A stretch of DNA of 64,000 bases from Phaeodactylum tricornutum CCAP 1055/1 (lineage: Eukaryota > Bacillariophyta > Bacillariophyceae > Surirellales > Neidiaceae), in NCBI RefSeq assembly GCF_000150955.2, contig NC_011669.1:1184993-1248992 (forward strand). Reading direction: 5' to 3'. The translations under genes and the position numbers were made by a program. Of this stretch, positions 39,480 to 50,359 are shown piece after piece (the stretch's first letter is position 1; the number at the start of each line of letters is the position of its first letter). The notes under the pieces are model-generated. The model had not been told where the DNA came from. It ran no database searches and saw nothing but the letters and a program-made list of their open reading frames with translations.

Positions 39480-40840
39480 TTAGTTTTGAGGCGCATCGAC
39501 CAGCACGACTTGTGCGGGTTTTTGTAGGCTCCCTTCTCCGATATCCGAATGGGGTGCTGCTTTCCGCAAGAAAGATAGCATTGCACCAAATCTGGATTCT
39601 TGTTTTATGCTCAGCGGTCCAAGGGGTGGCACGTAAAATCTCCAATCCCAATTTGAAGGCAATTCTTCGTCAAGATCAATAGAAATGGCTCTCCGCACGT
39701 CCGCGAAGGTCGAAGTGAATCGACACGGTAACAACACAAATCCAATCTCCACTTTATCTACGGCCCCCAATAACTTTCGTTTAACTTTACAAAACATTTC
39801 AGTACCGCTTTCCGAAGTTTCGACGTAACGTGCAGGCTCCCGCTTCTCCATTATATCATTTCGTGCCAAGTCGAGACTGACACTACTTTTTGCACGCTTA
39901 GTTCTGCTACCTTCAATGAGACAGTCCGTTGGACGCTTTTTCGCGTTCACCGGAGTCTTCTGCGGCGATGCCGGTCTTGCTGCTAACGAAGCTTGGGGCG
40001 GAAATCCAAGCTGGTTCCATTCTAATCTTTGTGTCAGAGGTTTGCTCTCTTCAATTATTGCGGCTTGGAAAGCCTTTCGAAATTGGATATAACGGCATTT
40101 CCCTGCAGCCTTCGCCGCCTTTCCCATATAAAAGCTATCAACCAAGCCTTCCGTCCAGCCTTGAATTTTTGTCGTAGGAAGCACCGCAAAAGGGGCCTCC
40201 TCGCATTGAAAGAAATATACCAAGTGCTTCTTGCCCAAGTTTTTGCGAGCGAGGACTCGAGCATCTCCAACAGTTAATCTTGGGTCGTAGATGCAGCAAG
40301 GCCACCAGCCGTAGCCATTGCCTCCTTGAGCCCAGCATATCTCAGCGAATCTGGTAGTAAAATTCGGCGGCAATGAGCTTACGAGCTGCTCGAGCCCATC
40401 TCCGTCATCTGGAAGACAGTTGTCTGTAGAAATCAATGAGATTCGAGTGAGCTTTCTTGATGGACAAAACGATGAGCTGAATGAACATTATTTAGTACGT
40501 CGAGCTCACCACAAAACCAGTCATCTTGCGGAATTGATTTCAAGGGCGGCAAAAGACAGTATGTATGATATTCACCATTGCAGCCTTCACACAAAAGAAT
40601 ATTCGTGTGATCCCTATCGATACCACAAACGAGACAACCAGTGCTGCGCGGAGCTTCTCGAAAACCCGAATCTCTCGTCCTGGGCTTATTTGACCCTGCG
40701 TGTACAGAACGTGGCTTGCGAAGATTCCCGCGTTTCGTTGATTTGAGTGATGCTTCCAGCTTCTCGAAAACTTCGATTTCTTTTAGAAGCATCGTTCGCT
40801 CCGCTGGGGAAAGAAAAGAACCTCCCGTATCGTGCTCCAT
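39480..40840 (-). CDS. PHD finger plus PWWP-like domain chromatin reader
   Basis: Exons 40840-40510 and 40423-39480; the 86-nt intron (GTGAGC..ACAG, phase 1) splits the PHD finger and restores WFCDNC; 424 aa. The PHD finger, about residues 70-115, reads CLVCGIDRDHTNILLCEGC, then NGEYHTYC. PHD fingers read histone H3 tails. A PWWP-like module follows (FAEICWAQGGNGYGWWPCCI, later VYFFQCEEAPFAVLPTTKI), which binds methylated nucleosomes and DNA. The tail is basic with a nuclear-type cluster (KKRPTDCLIEGSRTKRAK). It probably acts in the nucleus as an adaptor; no enzyme domain is present. Confidence 0.85.
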
Positions 40841-41359
40841 ATTGTGCTAATCGTCACACACCTTAGCGACAGCAAGAGTCGGAATGAAATTGATGAGGAA
40901 AATAAGGTAGCCCTGGGCGGGGGACAGCTTCTGATCAGATCTGGAGACAGAAGTACTTCGCTCACAATCGGATTGTCGTCGTGGCCATTACCAGTATGGG
41001 TTACGTCTAACACTATAAGACGAACGAGCGCATTCCCCTAAACCTAGACAGCCTATGATACTTTTGAAATACCTTCTATTTAAACTTTTAAATATTCCAT
41101 TCTGATACTTTTTTAGAAGTGAAGGTTTGGTGTGGACCGCTCATTATTTCCCACCCATCCATCTCCTCGCTAGCTAGCGCATGACCGGTAGTTTATTGTC
41201 GTCCCTGATTGCTTCAAAATTCAACGTCAACGCTTCAAGTATCTTTTCGGTATTTTCTGGCTATGCCGAGACCCGTCCTTCCTCCTCCAAGGCTATATAT
41301 AATCTGACGAAGTTAATCGGTTGACTGCTACTTGAGTGTTAAAAAGGGGCTGGTAAAAG
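40841..41359. promoter_or_regulatory. Divergent promoter region, PHD-PWWP / carrier gene
   Basis: 519 bp between genes pointing apart. A TATATATAAT string lies at about 41292-41301, 60 bp before the carrier ATG, and a GGTTGACTG element at about 41320. Otherwise nothing clear. Confidence 0.4.
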
Positions 41360-42526
41360 ATGAAAGCAATTTTACTTCTCACTCTTTATCTGGCTTATGT
41401 TGATCTCGGTAGATCCGCCCCAAATCACGGGAATTGGATCTCACAGTCAATGTCAACAGGCAGCGCTCAAAAGCATAAAGTTGGAGAAAAAAATAAGAAA
41501 CAGAGTTCGTTTACAGTGTTTACATCTACAATTAACGAAGCACGTCGCCATTTGGCTGCTGCTGCAGTTGCCAGAAGTAGTTCAATATTTGTAATGTACC
41601 CTATGGATACTATCAAGGTGAGATCAACTTTCTTCGAGAAGTGCATTATTTGACCATTTCTCTGCTAACTGTGATGTTCGGACCTTAGACTCGCATGCAA
41701 ATGGACCAGGCCAACCCTTTTCGACTGGCTGGCATATTTGGTGGGGTTGGTGGATCTCTTGCTGGCCAGGTCCCCTACGGGTACGCTGCGAACTCTCTTT
41801 GATGTTATTTGTTTGACGTAGCAAATTGTAGCCCATCTCACGTATCTTTTGCCCAGAGTGTTGACTTTCGGTTCATACGAAATGTACAAAAAATCGTTGT
41901 TGTCTCAGTTTCCTGAAGTAAAGCCGATCTTCATGTACGCCTTGGCAGCCGTGATGGGCGATCTCACAGGGTCAGGATGGCTATGTCCCTCGGAAGTTGT
42001 CAAGCAACGGATGCAAGCTGGTATGCATGGATCCACCAAGGATGCTGCTGTCAGTATTTGGAGATCTAAGGGCCTTGTGGGGTTTTATGAAGGGTACTTT
42101 GGTGGAGTTGCGCGTGATGTACCCTTTCGTGTTGCCCAGCTGACTTCGTATGAAATGACGAAGAACCTCTACCTACGGCTTAAGGGAAGAAAACTCGAGG
42201 AAGAGAAAAGCAAAACCCGGAAACGCAAAAGCACGGCTGAAAATCGCATGGAACTCTCATCTGTGGAGGCAGCAGCTTGTGGTGCTATTTGTGGAACTTT
42301 CTCTGCCGCTGTGACTGCCCCCCTCGATCGCATTAAAACCCTTCTTATGACTGACAGTGCTGCATATGGAGGCTCAGTAGCATCATGTGCCTCAAAAATT
42401 GTGCGTGAAGAGGGCATTCGAGGGCTGATGACGGGAGTAGTCCCTCGTGTTATCTATATTGCTCCTTCGGTTGTCATATTCTTTGTCGCCTACGAGCAAA
42501 TGCAACAAAGGCTGCGGTATTTCTAA
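41360..42526 (+). CDS. Mitochondrial carrier family protein (SAM-carrier-like)
   Basis: Exons 41360-41617, 41689-41780 and 41857-42526; introns of 71 nt (phase 0) and 76 nt (phase 2); 339 aa. The carrier signature PxDxxK appears as PMDTIKTRM (across intron 1), PSEVVKQRM and PLDRIKTLL, one per repeat, with about six membrane helices. The nearest known type by eye is the S-adenosylmethionine carrier. The N-terminus (MKAILLLTLYLAYVDLG) looks like a signal peptide rather than a mitochondrial presequence, so plastid-envelope or other membrane location is possible. A basic loop (LKGRKLEEEKSKTRKRKS) sits between repeats 2 and 3. It is convergent with the LIN9-like gene, with 24 bp between stops. Confidence 0.88.
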
Positions 42527-42550
42527 TAAGAAAAGCAGAGCTCTCTAAAT

Positions 42551-45500
42551 TTAACAGATATCTCCTTGCTGTTGGTGACTTTGCACTGGCGCTGCAAATT
42601 TAGCTGCGAAAAATTCTGATTGTAAGGATTCGAGCGCCTTTAGTAGATCGCTTTGAGCAACTTCCCGATCGGCTGACACACGTGAATAAAGCTCTTCAAG
42701 CTCAGAACGGGGTTGCTCCGCATGTCCACGAAGCTTACAGTATCTGGAAGCGAGGACTCCATTCAGGCAAAGTATTTGATTTTCTAGAGCTTGATCTTTT
42801 AGCGGGCGATATGACGCCGCTAAAAGCAACTGGCCAACACACGACAATCGCTCTTTCGAAAAGAGTCGACGATGCGTTTGCTGTAAGTCTTCGTCACGCC
42901 GTTGGGGAAGTAGAGATGCCGCGATAAATTTTCCTATAGTCCCGGTATTCTCCAAAAGACTCGTAACCCAGGGATATATAAGCGCATCAGAGATTGGACC
43001 ATATCCGCATTCAGAAGAATGGTATATGGCCCGGGAAATTGTATCATGATGAGACGTAACTTGAGTGCTGCGAGGAGGTGAATAAAGATTTCTGCGTCAG
43101 TGAAGGCAGCTTGCTACGCCAACTTTCACATATCAACTTACATTCGTAATGGATATACTTGGGCGTACAGAAGCCGTATTTTCCGGACACTATTACGAAT
43201 CGTTTTGTTCGTCTTCTCCAAGTTCAAAACAAGCAAAGCAAGATTTCCTTCTCGTTCTTGTGTTTGAATGGCCGATTTTGCTTTCTCCAACTCTGAATTT
43301 GCAGGAGTGATTACTGTGTCGATCGCTTTCAAAAGTGCAGACTTTCGTATAGCTGCCGTATTGATGACATCAAGTAGACATTGCAACGTTTCTTCTTCAG
43401 CTGCTTCTTTTATAAATGCCCAATGGCTGTCTGTCTCCGAAATGGACCGACGTCCCTTTTTTTGCGATTGGCTGCGAAAAGGGGTAAATTCTGTGCAACC
43501 TTCGAGCTCCGTTGCCAACTTCATAGACCGTGACCATGCCGGCGCTGTCAACAAAATTTTGTGCGGGGAGAGAGATAAGTACATCAGTGCACTGTCAAAC
43601 GAGAAATTTAGTTTGTCAATCGAGCTGTATCTGCACTTACCACAATACTTTCGAAGTATTGCATTAGAGGTAGTTGTCTTTGACTCCGCCCCGCCGCTCA
43701 CATGGAGTGGCAATACCGAACCATGGCTCGCGACTTCAGAGTCTGGGCAGTACTCGTACCCAAAGTCCATATTTTCGAACCGCACCAGATAATGGGCGTT
43801 CCGAGCTTCAAACGTCAAGACAGTACCACGTTGAAGCATACCGAACGTTTGACTGTATGCAGTTACAACTGATCCCACGGGGATACAGGACTTCAAATCA
43901 TAGGCGGCGTGGGATGCACCTAAATTTTGTTGAAGCAGCCGGACTCCACTTCGAAATTCGTCCCTTTCATGTAGCTGTTCAGAAATAAAGCAGCGTGAAA
44001 AGCGACGCGGCTTCGCTTTTATCCCATGTAAAGCACGTCTGACACACTTCCATTCTGCTGAATCTAAACTGATCGTTGGATCTACACCAAACCTTCTTGC
44101 CATTTTCGAAAGAGCACTGCTATTGTACCTAACGCAAAATCGTGAGCATATGGAACTCGATGAATGGCAAGACCGACGGTAGATGAAACTTACCAAGCTT
44201 TATCAAGGTCACTGTAAAAAAACTCATGCGACACCCAAGTCCTCGCGCTGCTTTGAAGAAAGTTCATGAGTCTTAAAGACCAGAAAGAATAGTGTTGGTC
44301 AGAGTAAAGCCCACGAGGGGGACCAAACACCGATTCTTTGGGAGCGAATGATTCTGCCTGTTTGATGCTGCCCCAGCGAGGCAAAGTCATAACGATGCCC
44401 TTGTTTCGGAGCTTCTTTGGCAACTTCAACGACCTCTGCGCATGGTTTATGTCCAGCAATATGCTCGATCCAGGTTTATTCCTTTTCGAATGTAGCTGCT
44501 TTCGTCTCTTCCAATCCAAAGCATGAAGCAGATTGGGATAGCTTGGAGAGGCTTTCCTTTTGTTTTCGTTATTTGGCTTCGTTCTTTTAAGCCCATTCTT
44601 CATCTCTTTATTCATCTTAGCCTTCATTCCTTTTTGATTCTTTCGTTGTACTTGTTCCTGTTTTTTTCGCTGCTTCCCCGAACTTCTTTCGTCGTCATCG
44701 TAGGTCGATATTGAACGCCTGCGCTTCCGAAAAGCGGAATGAAAGGGTCCAAGCGTCGGCTCCAGCTCATCCAATGCCCCTTTTAGTATTTCGAGACCTT
44801 TCTCACTCTTTTTTTTTCTGAATTGACGAACCATTCCTCTAGTGCATCGCCGACCAGACCCTTTCGTTCTAGAGGAGCCTGTTTTAGATGTGTTGTCTCT
44901 TACGAACGATTCAGTACTACTCCTATGGATCCCAGTAGCCCGCTTTAACCAGGCGAGTGTGCGTTTCTCGAGTGATTCAACATTTTCCTTCTGAATTTTT
45001 GCGACAAGTTTGTGGAAAAACTCTCGCCCAAGAACATGGTCTTCTTCTTCGTCTTTAATTTCTTCCAGCAAAACCTCTTGTCTTTCATTGGCTGGCCCAG
45101 GAATATTCAGCTGAAACTCAGCCTGGTATGCAGTGAGCCGGTCCATTCTGTGCATGAGCAGAATCACGTCGTCTTCGTTTAGCATATCTTGAGGTCGACA
45201 CTTCGCAACGTACAGCCTAACCAAACGTAGCGTGTTTTCATCGAGGTATTCTGGAGCGGTGGATCCGTTACGCGTATCAATCTCTTTCATTGGTAATTCC
45301 TCATCTGCAGTATCATACGGCGAACTTTCGACCAAAGACTTTTTTTTAGTAGAGTGATTTGATGGCAGGGATGGATCAGCCTTGGAATTGCCTTCGGATC
45401 CCTGAGATATAATAAGAGGGATAGAGCCAATCGGTTCTCCCCCACTTTTCTTGTTCAGGATTTCGACAAGAGCTGTGCACCGATCTAGAAAAATAGATAT

Positions 45501-46048
45501 CGTTAGCGTATACAGTGCTCCAATGATGAAAACACGCTGCATTGCTTCTGCGACCTACCGCAATACCAGTCTTCGACTGGGACTTTTTCAAGTGGAGGAG
45601 TTAAGCAGTACGTATGATATTCTCCGTTGCATCCTTCACAAAGTAATAGTCTGGAATAGTTGTCATCCATTCCACAAACGCGGCATCCTTCATCAACAGA
45701 TTCCTCTGCACTACTTCGTGGCTTGCCACTTTCGCGTTCGTGTGCCACGGCTTGATTGAAACTTTGCGTCGGGTTGGCATTTGATGATAATTTTTGGGAT
45801 TTGCCGATTGGAGGGAATTTTTCCTTTGTTTGCAGTGGGCTTTTTGTCATTTCTTTACTTTCGTGGGCATCGTGTATCTCTGATTTCTCGTTTGTAGTTC
45901 TTGAAGGAGTCGACTCCGGCTTCATTACTGACGAGGGAGCATTGGATCGCGCTGTACGTGGGGAAGAACGCAAAACGGATGGCTTGCTGCGATTTGTTCT
46001 CAATTTCTCTTTGCTTTTGTCCTGCTTTTTTGCATTCTTTCTCTTCAT
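42551..46048 (-). CDS. PHD finger fused to LIN9/Always-early (DIRP) protein
   Basis: Four exons: 46048-45559, 45484-44194, 44128-43142 and 43067-42551; introns 74 nt (phase 1), 65 nt (phase 2) and 74 nt (phase 2); 1094 aa. The N-terminus is basic. The PHD finger at about 125-170 (CRVCGMDDNYSRLLLCEGC, NGEYHTYC, WYCDRC) is closed by intron 1. After a long charged region, the DIRP domain of LIN9 spans introns 2 and 3: FFYSDLDKAWYNSSALSKMA, EWKCVRRALHGIKAKPRRFS, then LLQQN and a VGSVVTAYSQTFGMLQRGTV segment. The C-terminal part is helical as in LIN9. LIN9 is a core subunit of DREAM/MuvB, which controls cell-cycle genes; a PHD finger is not part of animal or plant LIN9 that I know. Confidence 0.85.
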
Positions 46049-46597
46049 GGTTGCTTATCAAAAACGGAAGTATAAAATGTGGTACAATTCAATTTTACAG
46101 TTAATGCAAATTGGAGGCAATGCAGCAGAATTGTGAGATTTTCACTCCGATGTATTGTTTCACCCTTCAGCTAGAGAGAGCATTTTTCTTTGTGAGCCAT
46201 AATAGATCTCTCCGACACTGCACTCTTTAAGCGTCTGTCCGCAACTTCATGCGCTAACAGTAACTGTGTTTGCCTAATCCAAATGTGAGCGTGGCTAACG
46301 AAGGTAGACAACGAGGGGAGGGTTGGATTCACTTTAAAGTCGTTGACTGTGACTGTGAGTCACGTTCACTGTCAATCAGTTCATAGTCAACCACTCAGCC
46401 GACGACGGTGCACAAGTAAAAATAGGCATCCGTGATTTGACTGTTAATGGATCACCAAGCTGGATGGAATCAGATCGACTCGAGCCAACGAAGAGAGACG
46501 ATCCAAAGGTTTTGATATAGCAGTCATCCTCGGCAGAGCTTCTTGCGAGCCTTTCTAAATCGGCAATTGTATACTTTCAACAAAGACATTTTGAAAG
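46049..46597. promoter_or_regulatory. Divergent promoter region, PHD-LIN9 / DRG1
   Basis: 549 bp between genes pointing apart. GTTGACTGTGACTGTGAG lies at 46342-46359 and AACGTGACTCAC-type inverted pieces around it (46355-46372). No gene. Confidence 0.4.
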
Positions 46598-48025
46598 ATG
46601 GGGGTGATGGAAAAAATAAAGGAGATTGAGGCCGAGATGGCGAGAACTCAGGTATCGTGATTGTGGGCTAATTGCAGTAGAGGAGGGTGGTGGCCATGGA
46701 ATTGAAAAGGCTTAAGCTAACTACCGCGATTCATCTCTCCGTGTTATAGAAAAATAAAGCAACAAACTCTCATCTTGGTCTTTTGAAAGCCAAGCTAGCT
46801 CGATTGCGAAACGAACTTTTTGTGGAGCAGTCAGGAGGTGGTGGCGGCGGTGGAGAAGGGTTCGACGTTGCTCGCAACGGTGACGCCAGAATAGCCTTGA
46901 TTGGTTTCCCAAGTGTTGGAAAATCGTCTCTACTCAATAGCCTGACGACAACTGAATCAGAGGCCGCGGGGTACGAATTTACGACGCTGACTTGCATTCC
47001 AGGTGTTCTTCGGTACAAGGGATCAAAAATGCAGGTACTTGATTTACCTGGAATTATCGAAGGTGCAGCCCATGGAGCAGGTCGAGGTAGGGAAGTCATT
47101 GCTGTTGCTCGATCGGCGGACGCTATTTTGATTGTTCTGGATGCCGGTAAGGAAGGACTCCAGAAGCATCGTGAAATTTTGGAAAGGGAATTGGAGACTG
47201 TAGGAATTCGTCTCAATCAAAGAGCCCCGGACGTAACTTTGACAAAGCGAAAGGCTGGAGGTGGTGTACGATTCGCCTCAACTGTTCCACAGCCCCTTCT
47301 GGGTGTAGAGCCAGAGAAGCTTGTGACACAAATTTTGCGCGAGTATAGAATCACATCCGCGGATATTTTGGCACGTGAAGAAATAACCGTCGATCAGCTT
47401 GTTGATGTAATACAGGGAAATCGCGAATACAAGCCATGCCTATACCTCTACAACAAGATTGACACTGTCACCGTTGAAGAAGTCGACCAGCTAGCTCGTA
47501 TGCCTTATTCAATTGTTGGGAGTGTGGCTCAAGGTTTCAACATAAGTGGACCCTTCGAAGACGATCGTTTGAAACAAATGATGTGGGACTATCTCGGTCT
47601 TACCCGTGTTTACACGAAACGCAAAGGTAAGATTCTGATTAGATACTGTAGGGAAACTGGGCACGGTCTTCTCATCTCGCTTTTTCGCTACTTTAGGATC
47701 CCCTCCCGATGTGGACGAACCAGTTGTTTTGTCAGAGATTCGAAAGGGAACAACAGTGAAATCGCTTTGTTCCAACGTCTCCTCAGAATTGCTGCGCGAC
47801 TTCAATTATGCCCTAGTGTGGGGTACCAGCGCAAAACATGCTCCGCAACGATGTGGACTAAATCATATTTTGGACGATGAAGATGTGGTACAGATCGTCT
47901 CGAAAACGGTGAAACAGCAGCAGAACGACAGAAATTACGCTCAGCTTGTGCAATCGTTCGCTGATAAGCACGCCAAGAAAAGATTTGAAGCAAAGAAGCA
48001 CAAGCATGCGAAACTGCGTGGCTGA
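46598..48025 (+). CDS. DRG1: DRG1-type developmentally regulated GTPase
   Basis: Exons 46598-46651, 46750-47626 and 47697-48025; introns of 98 nt (phase 0) and 70 nt (phase 1); 419 aa. G1 is GFPSVGKSSLLNSL, G3 DLPGIIEGAAHGAG, G4 NKID, and the C-terminal TGS domain follows intron 2 (VVLSEIRKGTTVKSLC, FNYALVWGTSAKHAPQ, LDDEDVVQIV). DRG1 binds ribosomes with its partner DFRP1 and helps translation. A Gly-rich insert (SGGGGGGGEG) lies before G1. The end has a basic KKRFEAKKHKHAKLRG tail longer than in animal DRG1. Confidence 0.93.
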
Positions 48026-48634
48026 TTCCCTACCATACTCGATTGTGTCTTTCATATTTCTCCAGAATGCGCTGCAATTTTGGTGTTGTTGGATTCCTTT
48101 TCTACTTTGACCATTAGCAAAACTCTTAAGCCTTTTACACTAATGCAAAGGCATCACCCGAAATGCGGTCCATCAACCCCTGATGAATCTTCCACGAAAC
48201 TTCGTAAGATTGCAAAGGGCAAAAAAGACAAATACTGTATGCCGTACTAGAAAAACCTAACCTTTGTGGATTCATGCTTCGTGAGTTGTTCGACTACCAA
48301 ATCAAGCAAATTTATTTCATGAAGGCAACTGCTATATATTCTCTCTTGTATCTCCCTTACGTTCGATCTACTCTTTCCTACTGCTAGTGCTTGTTGTTGT
48401 GTTCTTTATTTTCCATATCACTGGTTCTGGTTCCTCTCAAGCCTCGCTGTTTGATCTCTTTCTCCGATGGTTACTGTCAACGCTTCTTCATGTGTTACAT
48501 TTGATACATTCGATCCGTTACCTCCTATCGTAGGATCATTATTTTGTTTACATTATCTCGAGATTAGAGCTCGCTCTTTTTCAAATCTCTAAGTGTGTCA
48601 TGTCGCTTTCTGCCCGACATGTCCCACTTGACAA
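48026..48634. other. Intergenic between DRG1 and OGG1
   Basis: No gene recognised; T-rich in its second half (48350-48590). Confidence 0.4.
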
Positions 48635-48779
48635 CTGCTACAACTGCATCACACAGCTACTACTACTCTACTACTGCTACTACTGCTACTACATTGCTCC
48701 TACCACTGCTACTACTATCGCTCCTAGGACAACTGGTTTTACTAGAGCTCCTACTACTACAACTACTACATCTACTCTG
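48635..48779. repeat. CTA-rich trinucleotide repeat tract
   Basis: Interrupted CTA, CTG and CTC triplets over about 145 bp. The Leu- and Thr-rich peptides it encodes in two frames are repeat artefacts. It ends 74 bp before the OGG1 frame. Confidence 0.75.
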
Positions 48780-48853
48780 CGTCATGCGTGAAAACACAAC
48801 AATTGACTTGCATTCAAACTGCTGGCGAAGTCTTCTCTGCTTGAGAGAAGGAC

Positions 48854-50352
48854 ATGACATTTGCTTACCCTACGAAAACCTTAAAACGTCAAACGCTTTG
48901 GTGCTTTTGTGTGTACCGGGCAGTGGCTTTGGGAGTAGCGCCGTTGATTTCACGTCTGAGTGTCTCCAGCCATACTGGCGCAATGTTCGTTTCTCCCAGC
49001 CGGCGTTCTGTTAGTCGAACTAGAAGGGAGACGCCACCAGCATCGTCAGACTTGGTGTCCATTCCTTCGCTATCAACCCCGGAAAAAAAGCGCCAGCTCC
49101 CACGAACTGAAATGGAACCCTCTGCCATTAGTCCAGAAACATCGCCAACCAGGTTCTTGACGTCTGAGCTCGTACGACAAACAAATAGAAAAGAGGCGTA
49201 CGTGGAGATACGGGGTGCGTCTGCTGCTGAGCTTCGTCCATCGTCTACTTTGACGACTGGCCAATGCTTTCATTGGAGAGCTGTTGAAACAGCTGCATCA
49301 CTGAAGGAATCTGCGTGGGGATCGCACAATGCAACGGAATGGGTGGGCGTTGTGAGGGCCAGCTCTGGCCAATCAGTCGTTCTTTCCATTCTTGAGACTC
49401 CATTCTCATCGCATTATCGTGTGTTACATGGCCCAGCGTCTTTTGATTATGATGATTTCTTAAGATCGTATTTTCAACTAGAAATATCTCTTACGGCTCT
49501 ATACGACGAATGGTCTGTCCAGTGTCCCCGGTTAAAAAAGATTGCTAAATGCATCCCAGGGGTTCGAATCATCGATCAAGACCCATGGGAATGTCTCGTT
49601 AGCTTCATATGCTCCAGTAACAACAATATTCCTCGAATTACAAAAATATTGAATGCCCTTCGTAAAGAGTATGGGGAAAGATTGATGGCTATTGGCGACG
49701 ACGCACTCTACTCATTCCCAAGTCATGAGAAACTAATGGTGAAAGCGACAGAAGATGATTTAAGAAAGAAATGCGGGATGGGATATCGAGCGAGGTACCT
49801 TATGGAGACAATGCAGGTTCTTGATTCGCTAGGAGGCGAAAAATATTTGCAAGAGCTGCGTAACATGAACGACCCGGTCGAAGTGCAAGATAGATTACTT
49901 CAGTTTTGTGGGGTCGGTCGAAAAGTGGCGGATTGCGTATCTCTTTTCTCTTTGAAACAATGCAATGCTATCCCGGTTGATGTGCACGTCTGGAGTATTG
50001 CAAGGCGTGACTACGATGAAGAGGGACTTTTACAAAATGCAAAGAGCCTATCCCCAAAAATGTATCACCAGGTGGGCAAAGTGTTTCGATCGCGATTCCC
50101 TCGCAAAAGTGGATGGGCTCACTCTTTGCTTTTTGTGGCCGAGCTTCCAAGCTTTAGGTCAGCTCTCCCCGAGAGAATGATTCAGAGTATGGATGAGGTA
50201 AGCGGTTGTGGCATTATTGCATAGATTGTATTGAATTTACTTCACGCTGTCTGACTGAATGCCCAATTTTCATACGCCATTGACTGTGACCATAGTTTCG
50301 TGCTCAGGAGAAAGAGCGCAAGAAGGCGAAAAGAGAATTGAATGACAGATAA
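48854..50352 (+). CDS. OGG1: 8-oxoguanine DNA glycosylase/AP lyase
   Basis: Exons 48854-50197 and 50308-50352; the 110-nt intron (GTAAGC..TCAG) is phase 0, and the last exon encodes only EKERKKAKRELNDR; 462 aa. OGG1 excises 8-oxoG in base excision repair. The N-terminal fold has TTGQCFHWRAV; the HhH-GPD core has DPWECLVSFICSSNNNIPRI, then GVGRKVADCVSLF with the catalytic Lys and PVDVHVW with the catalytic Asp. The true start is uncertain: ATG at 48854, 48983 (MFVSPSRRSVS, basic, organelle- or nucleus-like) or 49112. It is convergent with the PfkB gene, with 7 bp between stops. Confidence 0.94.
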
Positions 50353-50359
50353 TTAGCTC

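Noticed and set aside
43268-43792. 174-codon plus-strand frame inside the LIN9-like gene
   Set aside because: Antisense shadow of exon 3, whose protein has clear DIRP-associated sequence.
46770-47216. 148-codon minus-strand frame with Pro runs
   Set aside because: Antisense shadow of the DRG1 G domain and its Gly-rich insert.
48595-49014. Leu-rich 139-codon frame that looks like a membrane protein
   Set aside because: Hydrophobic run is produced by CTA/CTG/CTC repeats, and the frame overlaps the OGG1 reading frame.
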